The notes: a model not told the origin generated them from the letters alone. A stretch of DNA of 64,000 nt from UBA6054 sp963975575 (GCA_963975575.1 CAXBHL010000002.1:496001-560000); one strand, 5' to 3'; counted from the stretch's first letter, positions 1 through 8,536 are shown. Numbers and translations are program-made.

Positions 1-31
1 CGTCCATCAGGGTCTCGACGGCCTTGGTCAT
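1..31 (-). CDS. Start of an unidentified gene, cut by the window edge
   Basis: Only the first ten codons are inside the window (reading MTKAVETLMD). An ATG on the minus strand is preceded by GGAGG six bases upstream, which is a good ribosome binding site. It lies 27 bases downstream of the esterase-like gene on the same strand, so it is probably the third gene of the same transcript. Too little is visible to name a family. Confidence 0.45.
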   Translation of the reverse strand, partial: MTKAVETLMD

Positions 32-58
32 GGCGCCTCCGTGGTTCGTCCGCGTGGT

Positions 59-1645
59 CTACTTGGCCAGCCGTGCGATCAGCCGCCACAGGTCGTGGGC
101 CCCCAGCGATGAGCCCGTCCGCTCGTTGAACCGCTCGGCCAGCCGGTCGAATCCCTCGGTGTAGGGGAGCCTATCCCGCTGGCCGAGCGAGCCGGCGTGC
201 TCGATCACGAGTTCTTCGAGCAGCGTCTCGTGCTCGGGATCGATCTTCGGCGGGTGGTCCGGCGCCCGGCCCAGTCGCGGCAACCGACCGGCCTTGCGCA
301 GGCGCTGCAGCGAGTGCAGCGCCTCCCGCCGGTCGTCCACCTTCGCCAGCCCGCACAGCCGCTCGAACTCCGGCGTGTAGGGCAGGGCGTCCAGCGTGCG
401 CCCGACCGTCTCGTACGCGTTGATCAGGGCCGTGACGTAGGAATCGAGCGTGACCGAGCCGGCGAACAGCGTCGCGGCCGGCTTCTCTTCCTCGTGCCCC
501 CCGCCCGCGATCGGCGGCATGTCCCCCGCCGGCGAGCGGTCGCCCGAGTGCAGCACCGGCTCCCACGCCTGCATCAGCTCGATCGGGCGCTTGCCCGGCT
601 CGAAATAGTCCACCAGGCACCGCTCGAACAATGCGTGCCGGCGTGCGTTGGAGATGCCCCCGTCGATGTGCCCGTACGGGACCAGGAACCGCCACTTCCG
701 CGCCGGGTCCGCGTCGATCGAGTTGAAGATCGCCGCGGCGGTGGGGGCCGGCACGATGTCGTCCTTCATCGCCAGCTTGCACAGCGTCGGTCGACGGACC
801 TTGGTCGCGTGCACCACCGCGTCGCACAGGCGCACGCGGTCGACCAGCTCGTCCCGCCGCGCCGCGTGGTGCGTCAGGATCTTGACGATGTCCCCCCCCG
901 AGCCGCTGGCCCGGTGCGTCAGCCGCCAGTGCCAATCGCCCAGGCTCGGCAGCCCCAGGGCCACGCGGTCGATGAAGTGCGCCCGCGGCAGCCGGCCGGC
1001 CAGCTGCGCCGCCGCCATCACCGCCAGGCCGCCGCCAAGGGACTCCCCGTAGATCGAGATCGTCGGGTGGTCCGTCGGCTCCGGCTCGGCGTCCACGCCG
1101 TCGCCGCGACGACCGATGATCCAGTTGCGCAGCACCCGGCACGCGTGGAACACGTCCGCCACCCCGTGCGGCACGATCCACTCGTTGTGCGTCGGTGCGT
1201 CCAGCCCCCGCCCGACCCAGCCCGCGCCGACCGCGTCGGGCGTGCGCAGGTCGCCGGTCTCCCGCTGCGAGCCCGGGAAGCCCCGCAGCCGGATCGCGAA
1301 CACCATCACGCCGGTGTCCGCCACCCGTCTCCACCGCGCGTCTTCGACTTCGCACGCCCGCGGGCTCGTGCCGTGCACGACCACCAGCCCCGCGCGGACC
1401 TTCATGCCCTTGGGCGGCAGCACCAGACGCCCGCCGATCCGCACGCCGCCCGCCGAGTCAAACTCGTGCGTCACGGTCGGGTCCGACGGGTCGTCGACCG
1501 TCCGCCGCCGGATCGCGGGCAGTTCCGATGTGACGGCGTTGTACCAGTGGTTCCAGAACACCGAGTGATCCGGCGCGGGCGTGGGGTCGCCCACGTGGGC
1601 GAAGGTCCGCACGCCGGGCAGGCCGAAATCGTCCGGTTCGATCAT
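59..1645 (-). CDS. Alpha/beta hydrolase (esterase-like) with a C-terminal extension
   Basis: A 528-residue protein without a clear signal peptide. Residues about 60-350 form an alpha/beta hydrolase: an HGT oxyanion-region motif at 91-93, the nucleophile elbow GESLGG with Ser202, a likely acid at Asp295 or Asp296, and His326 in YGHIDGG. This is the order expected for acetyl-xylan-esterase or dienelactone-hydrolase-like enzymes; the substrate cannot be read from the sequence. Residues about 400-528 add two short related helical stretches, each with a 'PYTxxFxRL' motif, which I do not recognise. Its ATG follows the stop of the upstream propeller gene by four bases, so the two are almost certainly co-transcribed. 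Confidence 0.85.
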   Translation of the reverse strand: MIEPDDFGLPGVRTFAHVGDPTPAPDHSVFWNHWYNAVTSELPAIRRRTVDDPSDPTVTHEFDSAGGVRIGGRLVLPPKGMKVRAGLVVVHGTSPRACEVEDARWRRVADTGVMVFAIRLRGFPGSQRETGDLRTPDAVGAGWVGRGLDAPTHNEWIVPHGVADVFHACRVLRNWIIGRRGDGVDAEPEPTDHPTISIYGESLGGGLAVMAAAQLAGRLPRAHFIDRVALGLPSLGDWHWRLTHRASGSGGDIVKILTHHAARRDELVDRVRLCDAVVHATKVRRPTLCKLAMKDDIVPAPTAAAIFNSIDADPARKWRFLVPYGHIDGGISNARRHALFERCLVDYFEPGKRPIELMQAWEPVLHSGDRSPAGDMPPIAGGGHEEEKPAATLFAGSVTLDSYVTALINAYETVGRTLDALPYTPEFERLCGLAKVDDRREALHSLQRLRKAGRLPRLGRAPDHPPKIDPEHETLLEELVIEHAGSLGQRDRLPYTEGFDRLAERFNERTGSSLGAHDLWRLIARLAK

Positions 1646-1649
1646 CCGC

Positions 1650-2963
1650 TCATCCGCCCGGCATGAACTCTTGGAAACCCTCTTCCAGCTTGCGGTCGGC
1701 GATCTTCCGCCGCTCGGCCTCCAGGCGGGCCTCCACCGCGTCCAGATCGATCCGCGCCGCCCAGAGCTGGCTGCTGGGCCGGTCCTCGCCGGCGACCTGC
1801 TCCCCGCGCTGTGCGGTCCACATCATCCACGCCCCGTCCGGCGTGAACACCGGCAGCCCGTCGAAGCCGCGGGCGTCGGTGATCCGGACCCGGGCCCGGT
1901 CGGCCGGGTCGTGATCGCCCGTCGCGTCGATCGCGAACACCTCGTAGTTGCCGTGGCTGACCTCGCTGGTGGCGTAGAACAACGCCGAGCCGTCGGGCGT
2001 GAAGAACGGCGCCCAGTTGACGTGCTCGTTGTCCGTGATCGGGATCTCCCGGGCGATGCCGGTCACCTTGCCGGATTCATCAAACGCGAGTTCGGAAACG
2101 TAGAGCTGCAGCGCCTTGTCGCCCCGCCGGTCGGAGCGGTAGCAGATCCGCGTGCCGTCCGGCGAGAAGAACGGCCCGCCGTCGTACCCCTCCTCGGCGA
2201 TCAGTTCGGTGTGCGTCCCGTCCGTGGTGTCGTAGATCCACAGGTCGCCGTCGTCCGAGCCGGGCTTGAGCCGCGTGTACAGCACGTGCCGCCCGTCGGG
2301 CGACCAGGATGCCTCCGCGTCGTAGCCGTCGCGGGTCCAGAGCGGCGTGTTGTCGCTGACCGATCGCGCGATCACGCCGTTCACGGTTTGGACACCGCCG
2401 AAGTAGTACGACCCAAAGCCGCTGCCGCCGATGGTGTCGATCCCCACCGTGCAGGCGACAATCTCCATCTCGTTGGGAAACTGCCAAGTGTACCGCGAGG
2501 TCCCGCGCTGATACCCCGACGCGGCTTCCTCGTTGGGCGGCGTTGTGGTCGTTCCGAACAGGACGGTGTACTCGGTCCGCGGGGTGAACTGCGTCGGATG
2601 GAACCAGCCGCAGGTGTTCGAACTGCCCGGCTCGGAGAGCAGGGTCGGCGTGCCGAGCCCGGTGATGGCGCCCGACTGATCGCGTGCCACCGGCGCCACA
2701 TACATCCCGTAGTGCCGGTCCGGCGCCCCATCCCCCTCCGGCCGCGGCGTGCCCTGGAAGATGATCAGGTTCCCGTCCGGCGAGAAGTAGCTCTCCCCGG
2801 CCTTGAGAAACTCCGTCTCGCTCGTCAACTGCACGAAGTCCGTCAGGCACCACGATTCCCGCTCCGCCCAGCCGCTGTCCCAGCCGGGATTCGGGCTCTC
2901 CGGCCCGCCCGCGCAGGCGGCGGCCAGCCCCGCCAGCGCCATCATCGCCGTTTTCATCGCCAT
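1650..2963 (-). CDS. Lipoprotein with TolB-like PD40 beta-propeller repeats
   Basis: The chosen ATG (MAMKTAMM) has GGAGGG four bases upstream; a longer reading frame to 3020 has no such site. The product is 437 residues. The N-terminus is a short lipoprotein signal ending in LAAAC, so the mature protein would be lipid-anchored from that cysteine. The rest contains at least four 'FSPDG' or 'FTPDG' blades with following R/W-rich strands, typical of PD40/WD40-like TolB propellers, which bind partners or sugars in the periplasm. It is the first gene of the minus-strand transcript ending at the window edge and is divergent from the pseudouridine synthase gene, with 32 bases between the start codons. 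Confidence 0.85.
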   Translation of the reverse strand: MAMKTAMMALAGLAAACAGGPESPNPGWDSGWAERESWCLTDFVQLTSETEFLKAGESYFSPDGNLIIFQGTPRPEGDGAPDRHYGMYVAPVARDQSGAITGLGTPTLLSEPGSSNTCGWFHPTQFTPRTEYTVLFGTTTTPPNEEAASGYQRGTSRYTWQFPNEMEIVACTVGIDTIGGSGFGSYYFGGVQTVNGVIARSVSDNTPLWTRDGYDAEASWSPDGRHVLYTRLKPGSDDGDLWIYDTTDGTHTELIAEEGYDGGPFFSPDGTRICYRSDRRGDKALQLYVSELAFDESGKVTGIAREIPITDNEHVNWAPFFTPDGSALFYATSEVSHGNYEVFAIDATGDHDPADRARVRITDARGFDGLPVFTPDGAWMMWTAQRGEQVAGEDRPSSQLWAARIDLDAVEARLEAERRKIADRKLEEGFQEFMPGG

Positions 2964-2983
2964 GGCACCCTCCGTGCAACGCA

Positions 2984-2989
2984 TAAAGT
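2984..2989 (+). promoter_or_regulatory. Putative -10 element of a leaderless transcript
   Basis: TAAAGT ends six bases before the ATG of the pseudouridine synthase gene, and no Shine-Dalgarno sequence fits in the gap. It is one of ten TANNNT hexamers found at this spacing in the window. No clear -35 element is seen. Confidence 0.4.
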
Positions 2990-2995
2990 CCTTCA

Positions 2996-3805
2996 ATGCC
3001 AGATCGTAGCGCCGAGCCACGCAACTCCCCAGCCCCCGCCAACGGCCCGCACCCGGTCCGCCGCGTCCACGACACGCCCGTTCCAGTCTTCGAATACGCC
3101 CCCCCGCAGGGCGATCTCCCGATCATCCACCGCGACGAGACCTTCGTCGTCGTCAACAAGCCCACGGGCCTGCTGGCCGTCCCCGGCATCGCCCCGGAGA
3201 AGCAGGACTGCGTCCGCTCCCGCGTGGCCGCGATGATCCCGGATGCCACCGGCCCGATGACCTGCCACCGCCTCGACCTGTCCACCTCCGGCGTCATGAT
3301 CCTGGCCCTGGACCCCAAGACCCACCGCAACCTGTCCATCCAGTTCGAGTCCCGCCGGACCACCAAGCGCTACATCGCCCTGGTCGAGGGCCACCTGCCC
3401 GAATCGCCCGACGCCGGCGAGATCAACACCCCCATGCGCAAGGACATGGAACGCCGCCCCCTCATGCTCGTGGACTATTTCGACGGCAAGCCCTCCGTGA
3501 CCCGCTGGAAGATCCTCGCCCGCGAGCGGTGGGAGGGCCACCCCGTCACCCGCGTCGAGCTCGAACCCCACACCGGGCGGACCCACCAGCTGCGGGTCCA
3601 CGCCGCCCACCCCCGCATCGCCACGATCGGCCAGCCCGGCCCGGAGCACACCCCCGGCCTGAACGCCCCGATCCTCGGCGACGAGCTCTACGCCGGCCCC
3701 GACGCCCCGCCCGCACCCCGGCTCATGCTCCACGCGTCGATGCTCAGCATCCACCACCCCCAGACCGGCAAGCGGATGTCCTTCCGCGCCCCCGATCCCT
3801 TCTAG
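2996..3805 (+). CDS. RluA-family RNA pseudouridine synthase
   Basis: A 269-residue enzyme that would convert specific uridines in rRNA or tRNA to pseudouridine. The family signature HRLD is at 91-94 and Asp94 is the expected catalytic residue, followed by the usual TSGV stretch. The later 'GRTHQLRVH' motif is also characteristic. No S4 RNA-binding domain precedes the catalytic domain, as in the RluA/RluC-lite and TruC types; the target site cannot be assigned from sequence. The start is supported by a TANNNT hexamer six bases upstream rather than by a ribosome binding site. Confidence 0.92.
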   Translation: MPDRSAEPRNSPAPANGPHPVRRVHDTPVPVFEYAPPQGDLPIIHRDETFVVVNKPTGLLAVPGIAPEKQDCVRSRVAAMIPDATGPMTCHRLDLSTSGVMILALDPKTHRNLSIQFESRRTTKRYIALVEGHLPESPDAGEINTPMRKDMERRPLMLVDYFDGKPSVTRWKILARERWEGHPVTRVELEPHTGRTHQLRVHAAHPRIATIGQPGPEHTPGLNAPILGDELYAGPDAPPAPRLMLHASMLSIHHPQTGKRMSFRAPDPF

Positions 3806-3917
3806 GGCCCCGGCAGGAGCACTCCGATGCCGGGAAACCACGTTCCCGATCTCGGTGGATAGCATCAATGGCCCCAAGTGCTTTCAGACGGGGCAGTTGC
3901 CAAGGAGTTGCCCGATC

Positions 3918-4466
3918 ATGTCCCAGTCCGGTCCAAAGAACGATCCGCCCGCCCCCTGCAAGGTCGCCGCCACCGCCGACGCCATCCTCGACCAGTGCGA
4001 CGGCTTCATCGGCGAGGTCCCCGCCGACCGCTATACCCGCGTGTCCGGCACGATCACCGGCGGCACGATCGGCAAGCACGCCCGCCACGTCCTGGACCAC
4101 TTCCGCGCCGCCCTGACCACCCCCAGCTGCGACCCCATCGACTACGACCACCGCGAACGCGGCAGCCGCGTCGAGACCGACCCCGCCGCCGCCCGGGCCG
4201 AGATCTCCGAACTGCGCGCCATCGTCCGCGGTCTGGACGAGGACGCCATGGGCACCGCCGTCACCACCCGCGTGATGCTCACCGGCACCGGCGAGACCGC
4301 CGACCTCCGCTCCACCCTCGGACGCGAACTCTTCTTCGCCACCCACCACGCCATCCACCACCACGCGATGATGAAGGCCATCGGCCGCGAGTTCGGCGTC
4401 GAAGCCCCCGCAGGCTTCGGCACCGCCCCGTCCACCCTGAACTTCGAATCCGCGACAAAGGGCTAA
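3918..4466 (+). CDS. DinB-superfamily protein
   Basis: A 182-residue protein. The ATG was chosen because AAGGAG lies about ten bases upstream; an earlier in-frame ATG at 3855 has none. The fold is suggested by two histidine-rich helices: HARHVLDHF (His54, His57, His61) and ATHHAIHHH (His143-149), the pattern of metal-binding residues in DinB/YfiT-like four-helix bundles. Members include thiol-dependent hydrolases and transferases as well as many of unknown role, so no reaction is assigned. It is followed closely by REP-like palindromes. Confidence 0.75.
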   Translation: MSQSGPKNDPPAPCKVAATADAILDQCDGFIGEVPADRYTRVSGTITGGTIGKHARHVLDHFRAALTTPSCDPIDYDHRERGSRVETDPAAARAEISELRAIVRGLDEDAMGTAVTTRVMLTGTGETADLRSTLGRELFFATHHAIHHHAMMKAIGREFGVEAPAGFGTAPSTLNFESATKG

Positions 4467-4478
4467 CCCACCGCTCTT

Positions 4479-4537
4479 GCGAGCCCCGAGCGTAAGCGAC
4501 GGGGTTCTCCCCGCCGCCCAGAGCGCAAGCGCCGGGC
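4479..4537. repeat. REP-like palindromic pair (left of the REP-associated transposase)
   Basis: Two imperfect palindromes in a row. The first (4482-4505) pairs CCCCG with CGGGG around a 'AGCGTAAGCGA' centre. The second (4516-4536) pairs GCCC with GGGC around 'AGAGCGCAAGCGCC'. Both centres contain GCG-N3-GC. The same units recur on the other side of the adjacent transposase gene. Confidence 0.7.
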
Positions 4538-4540
4538 TCC

Positions 4541-5035
4541 TTAGCCCTTCAAGCTTTCTCCACCAAACCGCCCCGCCCGCTCGTCCTGGAACCGCTCAAC
4601 ATAATCGATCGCCGCCCGAATCCCCTCCGAGTTCTTGAGATACCGGGTGGATCCATGCTTCGTCCAGAGCAGTTGATCGGCACTGGCCAGCCCCGCTTCT
4701 CTCAATCTCCGGGTGGCCCACGACTTGAAGTCATTCATGACTCTTTCGGGCGTCGCTTCTGCCTCGACGACCACATGCACATGATTCGTGCGGACCGAGA
4801 TCGCTCCGATCGTCCAGCCCCGATGCCGTGCCACTTCTTGGATTGTGCGATCCACCGCCGCCCGCATCGAGGCATCCAACACCGTCGGCGGATGCTTGAG
4901 CCGAGCTCGATCGTCGTTCTGGATGATCGGGTCGGGCGCTTCTTCGCCGGAACCGCGGCCGAGTTCGATATTCCAACCCCGCTCATCGCCGCGGAGCCAG
5001 GTGCCGTAGGTGGTCCAGGTAATGAAGTAGATCAT
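4541..5035 (-). CDS. REP-associated tyrosine transposase (RAYT, Y1/IS200-like)
   Basis: A 164-residue single-domain HUH nuclease from the chosen ATG (MIYFITWTTY). The metal-binding pair is in NHVHVVV (His85, His87) and the likely nucleophile is Tyr145 in DYVERFQ, matching the order in Y1 transposases. RAYTs bind and nick REP hairpins and are thought to spread them. The frame is open upstream to 5104, but that extension runs toward the neighbouring palindrome and adds no conserved sequence. REP-like palindromes lie on both sides, starting 4 bases beyond the stop and about 80 bases before the start. The gene appears intact. Confidence 0.88.
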   Translation of the reverse strand: MIYFITWTTYGTWLRGDERGWNIELGRGSGEEAPDPIIQNDDRARLKHPPTVLDASMRAAVDRTIQEVARHRGWTIGAISVRTNHVHVVVEAEATPERVMNDFKSWATRRLREAGLASADQLLWTKHGSTRYLKNSEGIRAAIDYVERFQDERAGRFGGESLKG

Positions 5036-5112
5036 CCCGGCGGGAGCGTACCGGATCGTTGCCCTCGGTGGAAGACCCAGTGGATCTCGCTCACGCTCGA
5101 TCAAGCCGCAAG

Positions 5113-5138
5113 ACCCCGTCGCTCACGCTCCGGGCTCG
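5113..5138. repeat. REP-like palindrome
   Basis: ACCCCGTCGCTCACGCTCCG followed by GGCTCG is the inverted version of the unit at 4479-4506, with a TCA instead of a TAA centre. It is the first of three units on the start-codon side of the transposase gene. Confidence 0.65.
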
Positions 5139-5164
5139 CTGGAATCCCCAGCGCCCGCCATCTT

Positions 5165-5218
5165 GCGAGCCCTGAGCGTAAGCGATGGGGTTTCCCTGCC
5201 CTAAGCGTCAGCGCCGGG
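5165..5218. repeat. REP-like palindromic pair
   Basis: The two-palindrome arrangement of 4479-4537 is repeated here in the same orientation: a unit with 'GAGCGTAAGCGATGGGG' followed by a unit with 'CTAAGCGTCAGCGCCGGGC'. Several bases differ, so the copies are not recent. Confidence 0.65.
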
Positions 5219-5241
5219 CGGGCCTCACGGAAAGCTCGGGG

Positions 5242-5267
5242 AACCCCGTCGCTCACGCTCGGGGCTC
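5242..5267. repeat. REP-like palindrome
   Basis: AACCCCGTCGCTCACGCTCG then GGGCTC. It is inverted relative to the unit at 5165, giving head-to-head pairs as in bacterial interspersed mosaic elements. Confidence 0.65.
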
Positions 5268-5285
5268 GTTGATTCACCCCGCCCC

Positions 5286-5291
5286 TACCCT
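5286..5291 (+). promoter_or_regulatory. Putative -10 element of a leaderless transcript
   Basis: TACCCT ends seven bases before the ATG of the NRDE-family gene. No Shine-Dalgarno sequence lies between them. Confidence 0.35.
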
Positions 5292-5298
5292 CCCCCGG

Positions 5299-6021
5299 AT
5301 GTGCACCGTCACCGTCATCCCGACCCCCGCCGGCCCGCGCCTCGTCCACTCGCGTGACGAGCAACGCACCCGCGCCCCGGCGATCGCGCCCGCATGGCGG
5401 GACCTGCCCTCCGGCCGCCGGGCCGTCTGGCCGACCGACCCCGACGCCGGCGGCACCTGGATCGCCGCCCGCGATGATGGCGCCGTCCTCGGCATCCTCA
5501 ACTACAACATCCCCCCCAACGGACGCCCCGAGCCCGTCCATTCCCGCGGCATGGTCATCCCCGCCCTGATCGACGCCGGCGACGCCGCCCGCGCCATGGA
5601 GCGGCTCGCCGACCGCGACCTCGTCGCCACCGCTCCGTTCCGCCTCGTCGCGGTCGATCCCGACGGCCACGCCCTGCTGGCCGCCTGGGACGGCCTGACA
5701 CTCGCCCCGATCGAGGTCCTCCGCCCACCGTTCTGCCTGGCCTCGTCCGGGCTGGGCGACGACCGCGTCCGCCCACGCCTGCCGCTCTTCGAGCGCCTCG
5801 TCGTCCCCGACCCCACCCCCAAGGTCCAGGACGCCTACCACCGCCACCGCTGGGACGAACGCCCGGAGATCTCCGTGCTGATGAGCCGGCGTGACGCGCG
5901 GACGGTCAGCATCACCACCGTCGAGCCCGACCCCGCCGCCGCCCCGTCGATCCGCGTGGAGACCCTCCCCGAGTCCGACCCCGCCCACGACCCCGTCGGC
6001 GCCCAACTGGCCCGCTCGTAG
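5299..6021 (+). CDS. NRDE/TANGO2-family protein
   Basis: A 240-residue protein beginning MCTVTVIP, the typical N-terminus of this family with Cys2 exposed after methionine removal. The signature N-R-D-E appears as SRDE (residues 18-21), so the first position is serine. A 'GGTWIAAR' stretch around residue 54 is also usual for the family. TANGO2 relatives have been linked to heme or lipid handling in eukaryotes, but the bacterial role is not settled. In-frame codons extend upstream into the REP-like repeats and were excluded. Confidence 0.85.
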   Translation: MCTVTVIPTPAGPRLVHSRDEQRTRAPAIAPAWRDLPSGRRAVWPTDPDAGGTWIAARDDGAVLGILNYNIPPNGRPEPVHSRGMVIPALIDAGDAARAMERLADRDLVATAPFRLVAVDPDGHALLAAWDGLTLAPIEVLRPPFCLASSGLGDDRVRPRLPLFERLVVPDPTPKVQDAYHRHRWDERPEISVLMSRRDARTVSITTVEPDPAAAPSIRVETLPESDPAHDPVGAQLARS

Positions 6022-6068
6022 GCCCCACTTCATCTCCGCGTCTCTTCGTCTCTCCGTCTCTTCCCCGA

Positions 6069-6074
6069 TACACT
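6069..6074 (+). promoter_or_regulatory. Putative -10 element of a leaderless transcript
   Basis: TACACT ends eight bases before the ATG of nuoH. No purine-rich ribosome binding site is present in the gap. Confidence 0.35.
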
Positions 6075-6082
6075 TGCCCGCC

Positions 6083-7429
6083 ATGCCAGACTTCATCCGC
6101 GAGCATCTCACCAGCCAGCTCTTCGTCAGCCTCCATGTGATGGTGATCGTGATCCACATCATCCTCGGCACGGTCACGCTGTGCATCTATGGCGAGCGCA
6201 AGATCTCGGCCTACATCCAGGACCGCATCGGCCCCAACCGGGCCGGCTTCGACTTCGGCCTGCCCTTCCTCTTCTTCCTCAAGGGCTTCCTGGGCCTGGG
6301 CCAGGCACTCGCCGACGGGCTCAAGTTCTTCCTCAAGGAGGACTACCGCCCGACCAACGTCGACAAGGTCCTCTTCACCCTCGCCCCGGCCATCGTCATC
6401 ATCCCCGCCTTCATCGGCTTCGTGATCATCCCCTGGGGCGGCGTGTGGGACATGCCCCTGCTCAACCTCCCCATCATCGGGGAGATCGGCGGCGAGAAGG
6501 TCCACGTCACCGGCGCCCACGTCAACGTCGGCGTTGTCTACCTCCTCGCGGTCGCCTCGCTCGGTGCCTACGGCATCACCCTCGGCGGCTGGGCCAGCAA
6601 CAACAAGTACTCCTTCCTCGGCGGCCTCCGCGCCACCGCCCAGATGATCTCCTACGAGATCCCCCTCGGCCTGGCCCTGCTCGCCACCCTGCTCATCGCC
6701 GGCACCTTCATGCCCGACGGCATCGTCCGCTACCAGACCGACCACGGCTGGCTGCTCGCCTCCATGCCCACCGCCGCCGTCCTCTTCTACATCTGCGCCC
6801 TGGCCGAGGCCAACCGCGCTCCCTTCGACAACGCCGAGGCCGAGCAGGAACTCGTCGGCGGCTACCACACCGAGTACTCCTCGATGCGCTTCGCCCTCTT
6901 CTTCCTCGCCGAGTACAGCCACCTCATCACCGGCAGCGCCTTCTTCGCCCTGTTCTTCCTGGGCGGCTACCACCTCCCGGGCGTCGGCCTGACCGACCCG
7001 GAGAGCACCTCGATCTTCGCCGTGCTCGTCAAGTTCGCGGTCTTCTTTACCAAGGCCTGCCTGATGGTCCTCTTCGCCATGCTCATCCGCTGGACCCTGC
7101 CCCGCATGCGCTACGACCAAATCATGCAGCTCGGCTGGCAGAGCCTGATCCCCATGGGCCTCGTGCTCCTCGTGGTCATCTCGTTCATGGTCTACCTGGG
7201 CTGGACCTCGGTGCCCGCCCTGTTCCTGGCCAACTTCCTGGTCTTCGCCGCGGTCATCCTGGCCCAGCCGGTGCTGGCCAAGGCCTTCGGCCTCTCGACC
7301 GCCAACCGGCGCATCCCCATGTACGGCTCGCGTTTCGTCCCGGTCGAGGGCACCGCGGTCAACACCGCCCCGACCGACCCCATGGCCCTCGAAGACCGCC
7401 CCACCCAGGGCACCGTCTCGACCGCCTGA
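6083..7429 (+). CDS. nuoH: NADH-quinone oxidoreductase subunit H (complex I membrane subunit)
   Basis: A 448-residue integral membrane protein with about eight hydrophobic segments. The conserved blocks are clear: GERKISAYIQDRIGPNRAG near the N-terminus (part of the quinone site), a 'LADGLKFFLKEDYRPTNVDK' stretch, and the loop EANRAPFDNAEAEQELVGGY, whose acidic residues line the E-channel between quinone site and proton path. The C-terminus is extended by about 60 polar residues compared with most NuoH. It is not surrounded by other nuo genes: a REP/NRDE region lies upstream and the accessory locus downstream. The rest of complex I must be encoded elsewhere, or the locus was split at this point. 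Confidence 0.95.
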   Translation: MPDFIREHLTSQLFVSLHVMVIVIHIILGTVTLCIYGERKISAYIQDRIGPNRAGFDFGLPFLFFLKGFLGLGQALADGLKFFLKEDYRPTNVDKVLFTLAPAIVIIPAFIGFVIIPWGGVWDMPLLNLPIIGEIGGEKVHVTGAHVNVGVVYLLAVASLGAYGITLGGWASNNKYSFLGGLRATAQMISYEIPLGLALLATLLIAGTFMPDGIVRYQTDHGWLLASMPTAAVLFYICALAEANRAPFDNAEAEQELVGGYHTEYSSMRFALFFLAEYSHLITGSAFFALFFLGGYHLPGVGLTDPESTSIFAVLVKFAVFFTKACLMVLFAMLIRWTLPRMRYDQIMQLGWQSLIPMGLVLLVVISFMVYLGWTSVPALFLANFLVFAAVILAQPVLAKAFGLSTANRRIPMYGSRFVPVEGTAVNTAPTDPMALEDRPTQGTVSTA

Positions 7430-7656
7430 CGACACCCGGTCAGCCGCCGACAGATTCCGCGCCCAATCCGCCGCGCACCCCTTGCCACGCCCCGGGCCCT
7501 CTGATACCTTGCCCCCACCGTGCCGACCGACGGCACGCCCACACGCTCCGGGGATTGGCGGGTGCCCTCGGTTCCGCGGTCGGCAGCAGCGCTGACTGGC
7601 CGCCACAGTGGCCAGCCGGGATCACTAAGGTCTGTGGCAAGGCAAGGAGGGGATGA

Positions 7657-8382
7657 ATGCACGAGTTGCTTGCGTTCGCGATCATGGCTTCATCGCAGTT
7701 CTGTGGCATAGCACCAAGTTCTCCGATGAAGATTGAATCTGCAGCGCGATTGTTCGTGGACTCGGTGGTTGACGAGATTGTGCTGCAGACGACTGCGGAG
7801 GACAGCCTGATCGAGCCAGAGTTGGCCGATTGGATCGATGTATTGGCATCGCGCAACTCCGGCGTTCGCCCGGACATGGTTGTTTGGTCTCTCCGGACTA
7901 GCGAGGACCTGGCAAAGGTGGTGCGTGAAGACAGCCCGTCCGGGAGATTGGCCCTCAAAGTCGTACTTGATGTTGTCGTTGGGTGCCACGTGAGATCGTT
8001 GGGCAGACTTGCCGAATCGCATAAGACAACGCCCAAAGACCTCCCGTTGCCGCCGATGTACCCAGGCCGGGGGGGTGCGCTCGTTGGGCCTATTCCCACT
8101 CCGCAGACAAACTTTGACGATCCGGATGAGGTCAAGGCACATCGCGACTGGGAGAGGGCGTACAACGATGCGATCGCCGCTCAGGAGCGTCATCGCGAAC
8201 TCGCCCAGCAGGTTGACACCGTTGAGCGAGAAATGCGAGTGATTGTTATAAATGCCTATGCCGCCTCCGAGAGGCAATCGCAGAACTTAATTCTCGAAGA
8301 ACTGAGTCGCCATTCAAAGGAAACAGGATTTGATTACATGGAACGCTTAGAACTCAGTAGGTATCTAAAGCATAACGATTGA
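7657..8382 (+). CDS. Unidentified exported protein, unit 1 of a three-member paralogous family
   Basis: A 241-residue protein with AAGGAGGGG four bases before the ATG. The N-terminus (LLAFAIMASS then QFCG) is a weak signal or lipoprotein-like segment. The body has two predicted helical parts joined by a proline-rich linker at about residues 125-150. The C-terminal part aligns with the protein at 11731-12429: both contain Y-x-D-A-I-A, then L-x-Q, then D-x-V-x-R at equal spacing. The protein at 8827-9573 fits the same layout more loosely. No known domain is recognised. GC content is clearly lower than in the flanking housekeeping genes. Sixty bases beyond its stop lies the 3' end of a minus-strand gene whose intact copy is at 12452-13522. 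Confidence 0.7.
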   Translation: MHELLAFAIMASSQFCGIAPSSPMKIESAARLFVDSVVDEIVLQTTAEDSLIEPELADWIDVLASRNSGVRPDMVVWSLRTSEDLAKVVREDSPSGRLALKVVLDVVVGCHVRSLGRLAESHKTTPKDLPLPPMYPGRGGALVGPIPTPQTNFDDPDEVKAHRDWERAYNDAIAAQERHRELAQQVDTVEREMRVIVINAYAASERQSQNLILEELSRHSKETGFDYMERLELSRYLKHND

Positions 8383-8442
8383 TTCGGCCGCAGGCAGGAG
8401 TGTGCTTGCAGTCATCGGGCGAGACAATTTCAGAGATTGCGC

Positions 8443-8536
8443 CTACTGCATCGGCACCAGCCCGTTCGCCGGCACGCTGAGCACAATCGTCGGCAGCAGG
8501 TACGCCTGCCCCTCGTAGGCGTGCACCTGCCCCGAC
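8443..8536 (-). pseudogene. Detached 3' end of a gene related to the one at 12452-13522 (copy 1)
   Basis: Read on the minus strand this encodes the last 30 codons of the intact gene's product, including 'GQAYLLPT' and the terminal 'ANGLVPMQ', and ends in an in-frame TAG. DNA identity to 12452-12545 is high, with only a handful of mismatches, several of them silent. Upstream of about 8536 the similarity stops and the frame is blocked, so no gene remains. It sits directly between the first exported protein gene and the 83-codon remnant frame. Confidence 0.8.

Noticed and set aside
7520..7711. A 63-codon frame between nuoH and the first exported protein gene
   Set aside because: It overlaps the start of the next gene, lacks a ribosome binding site and has low-complexity composition.
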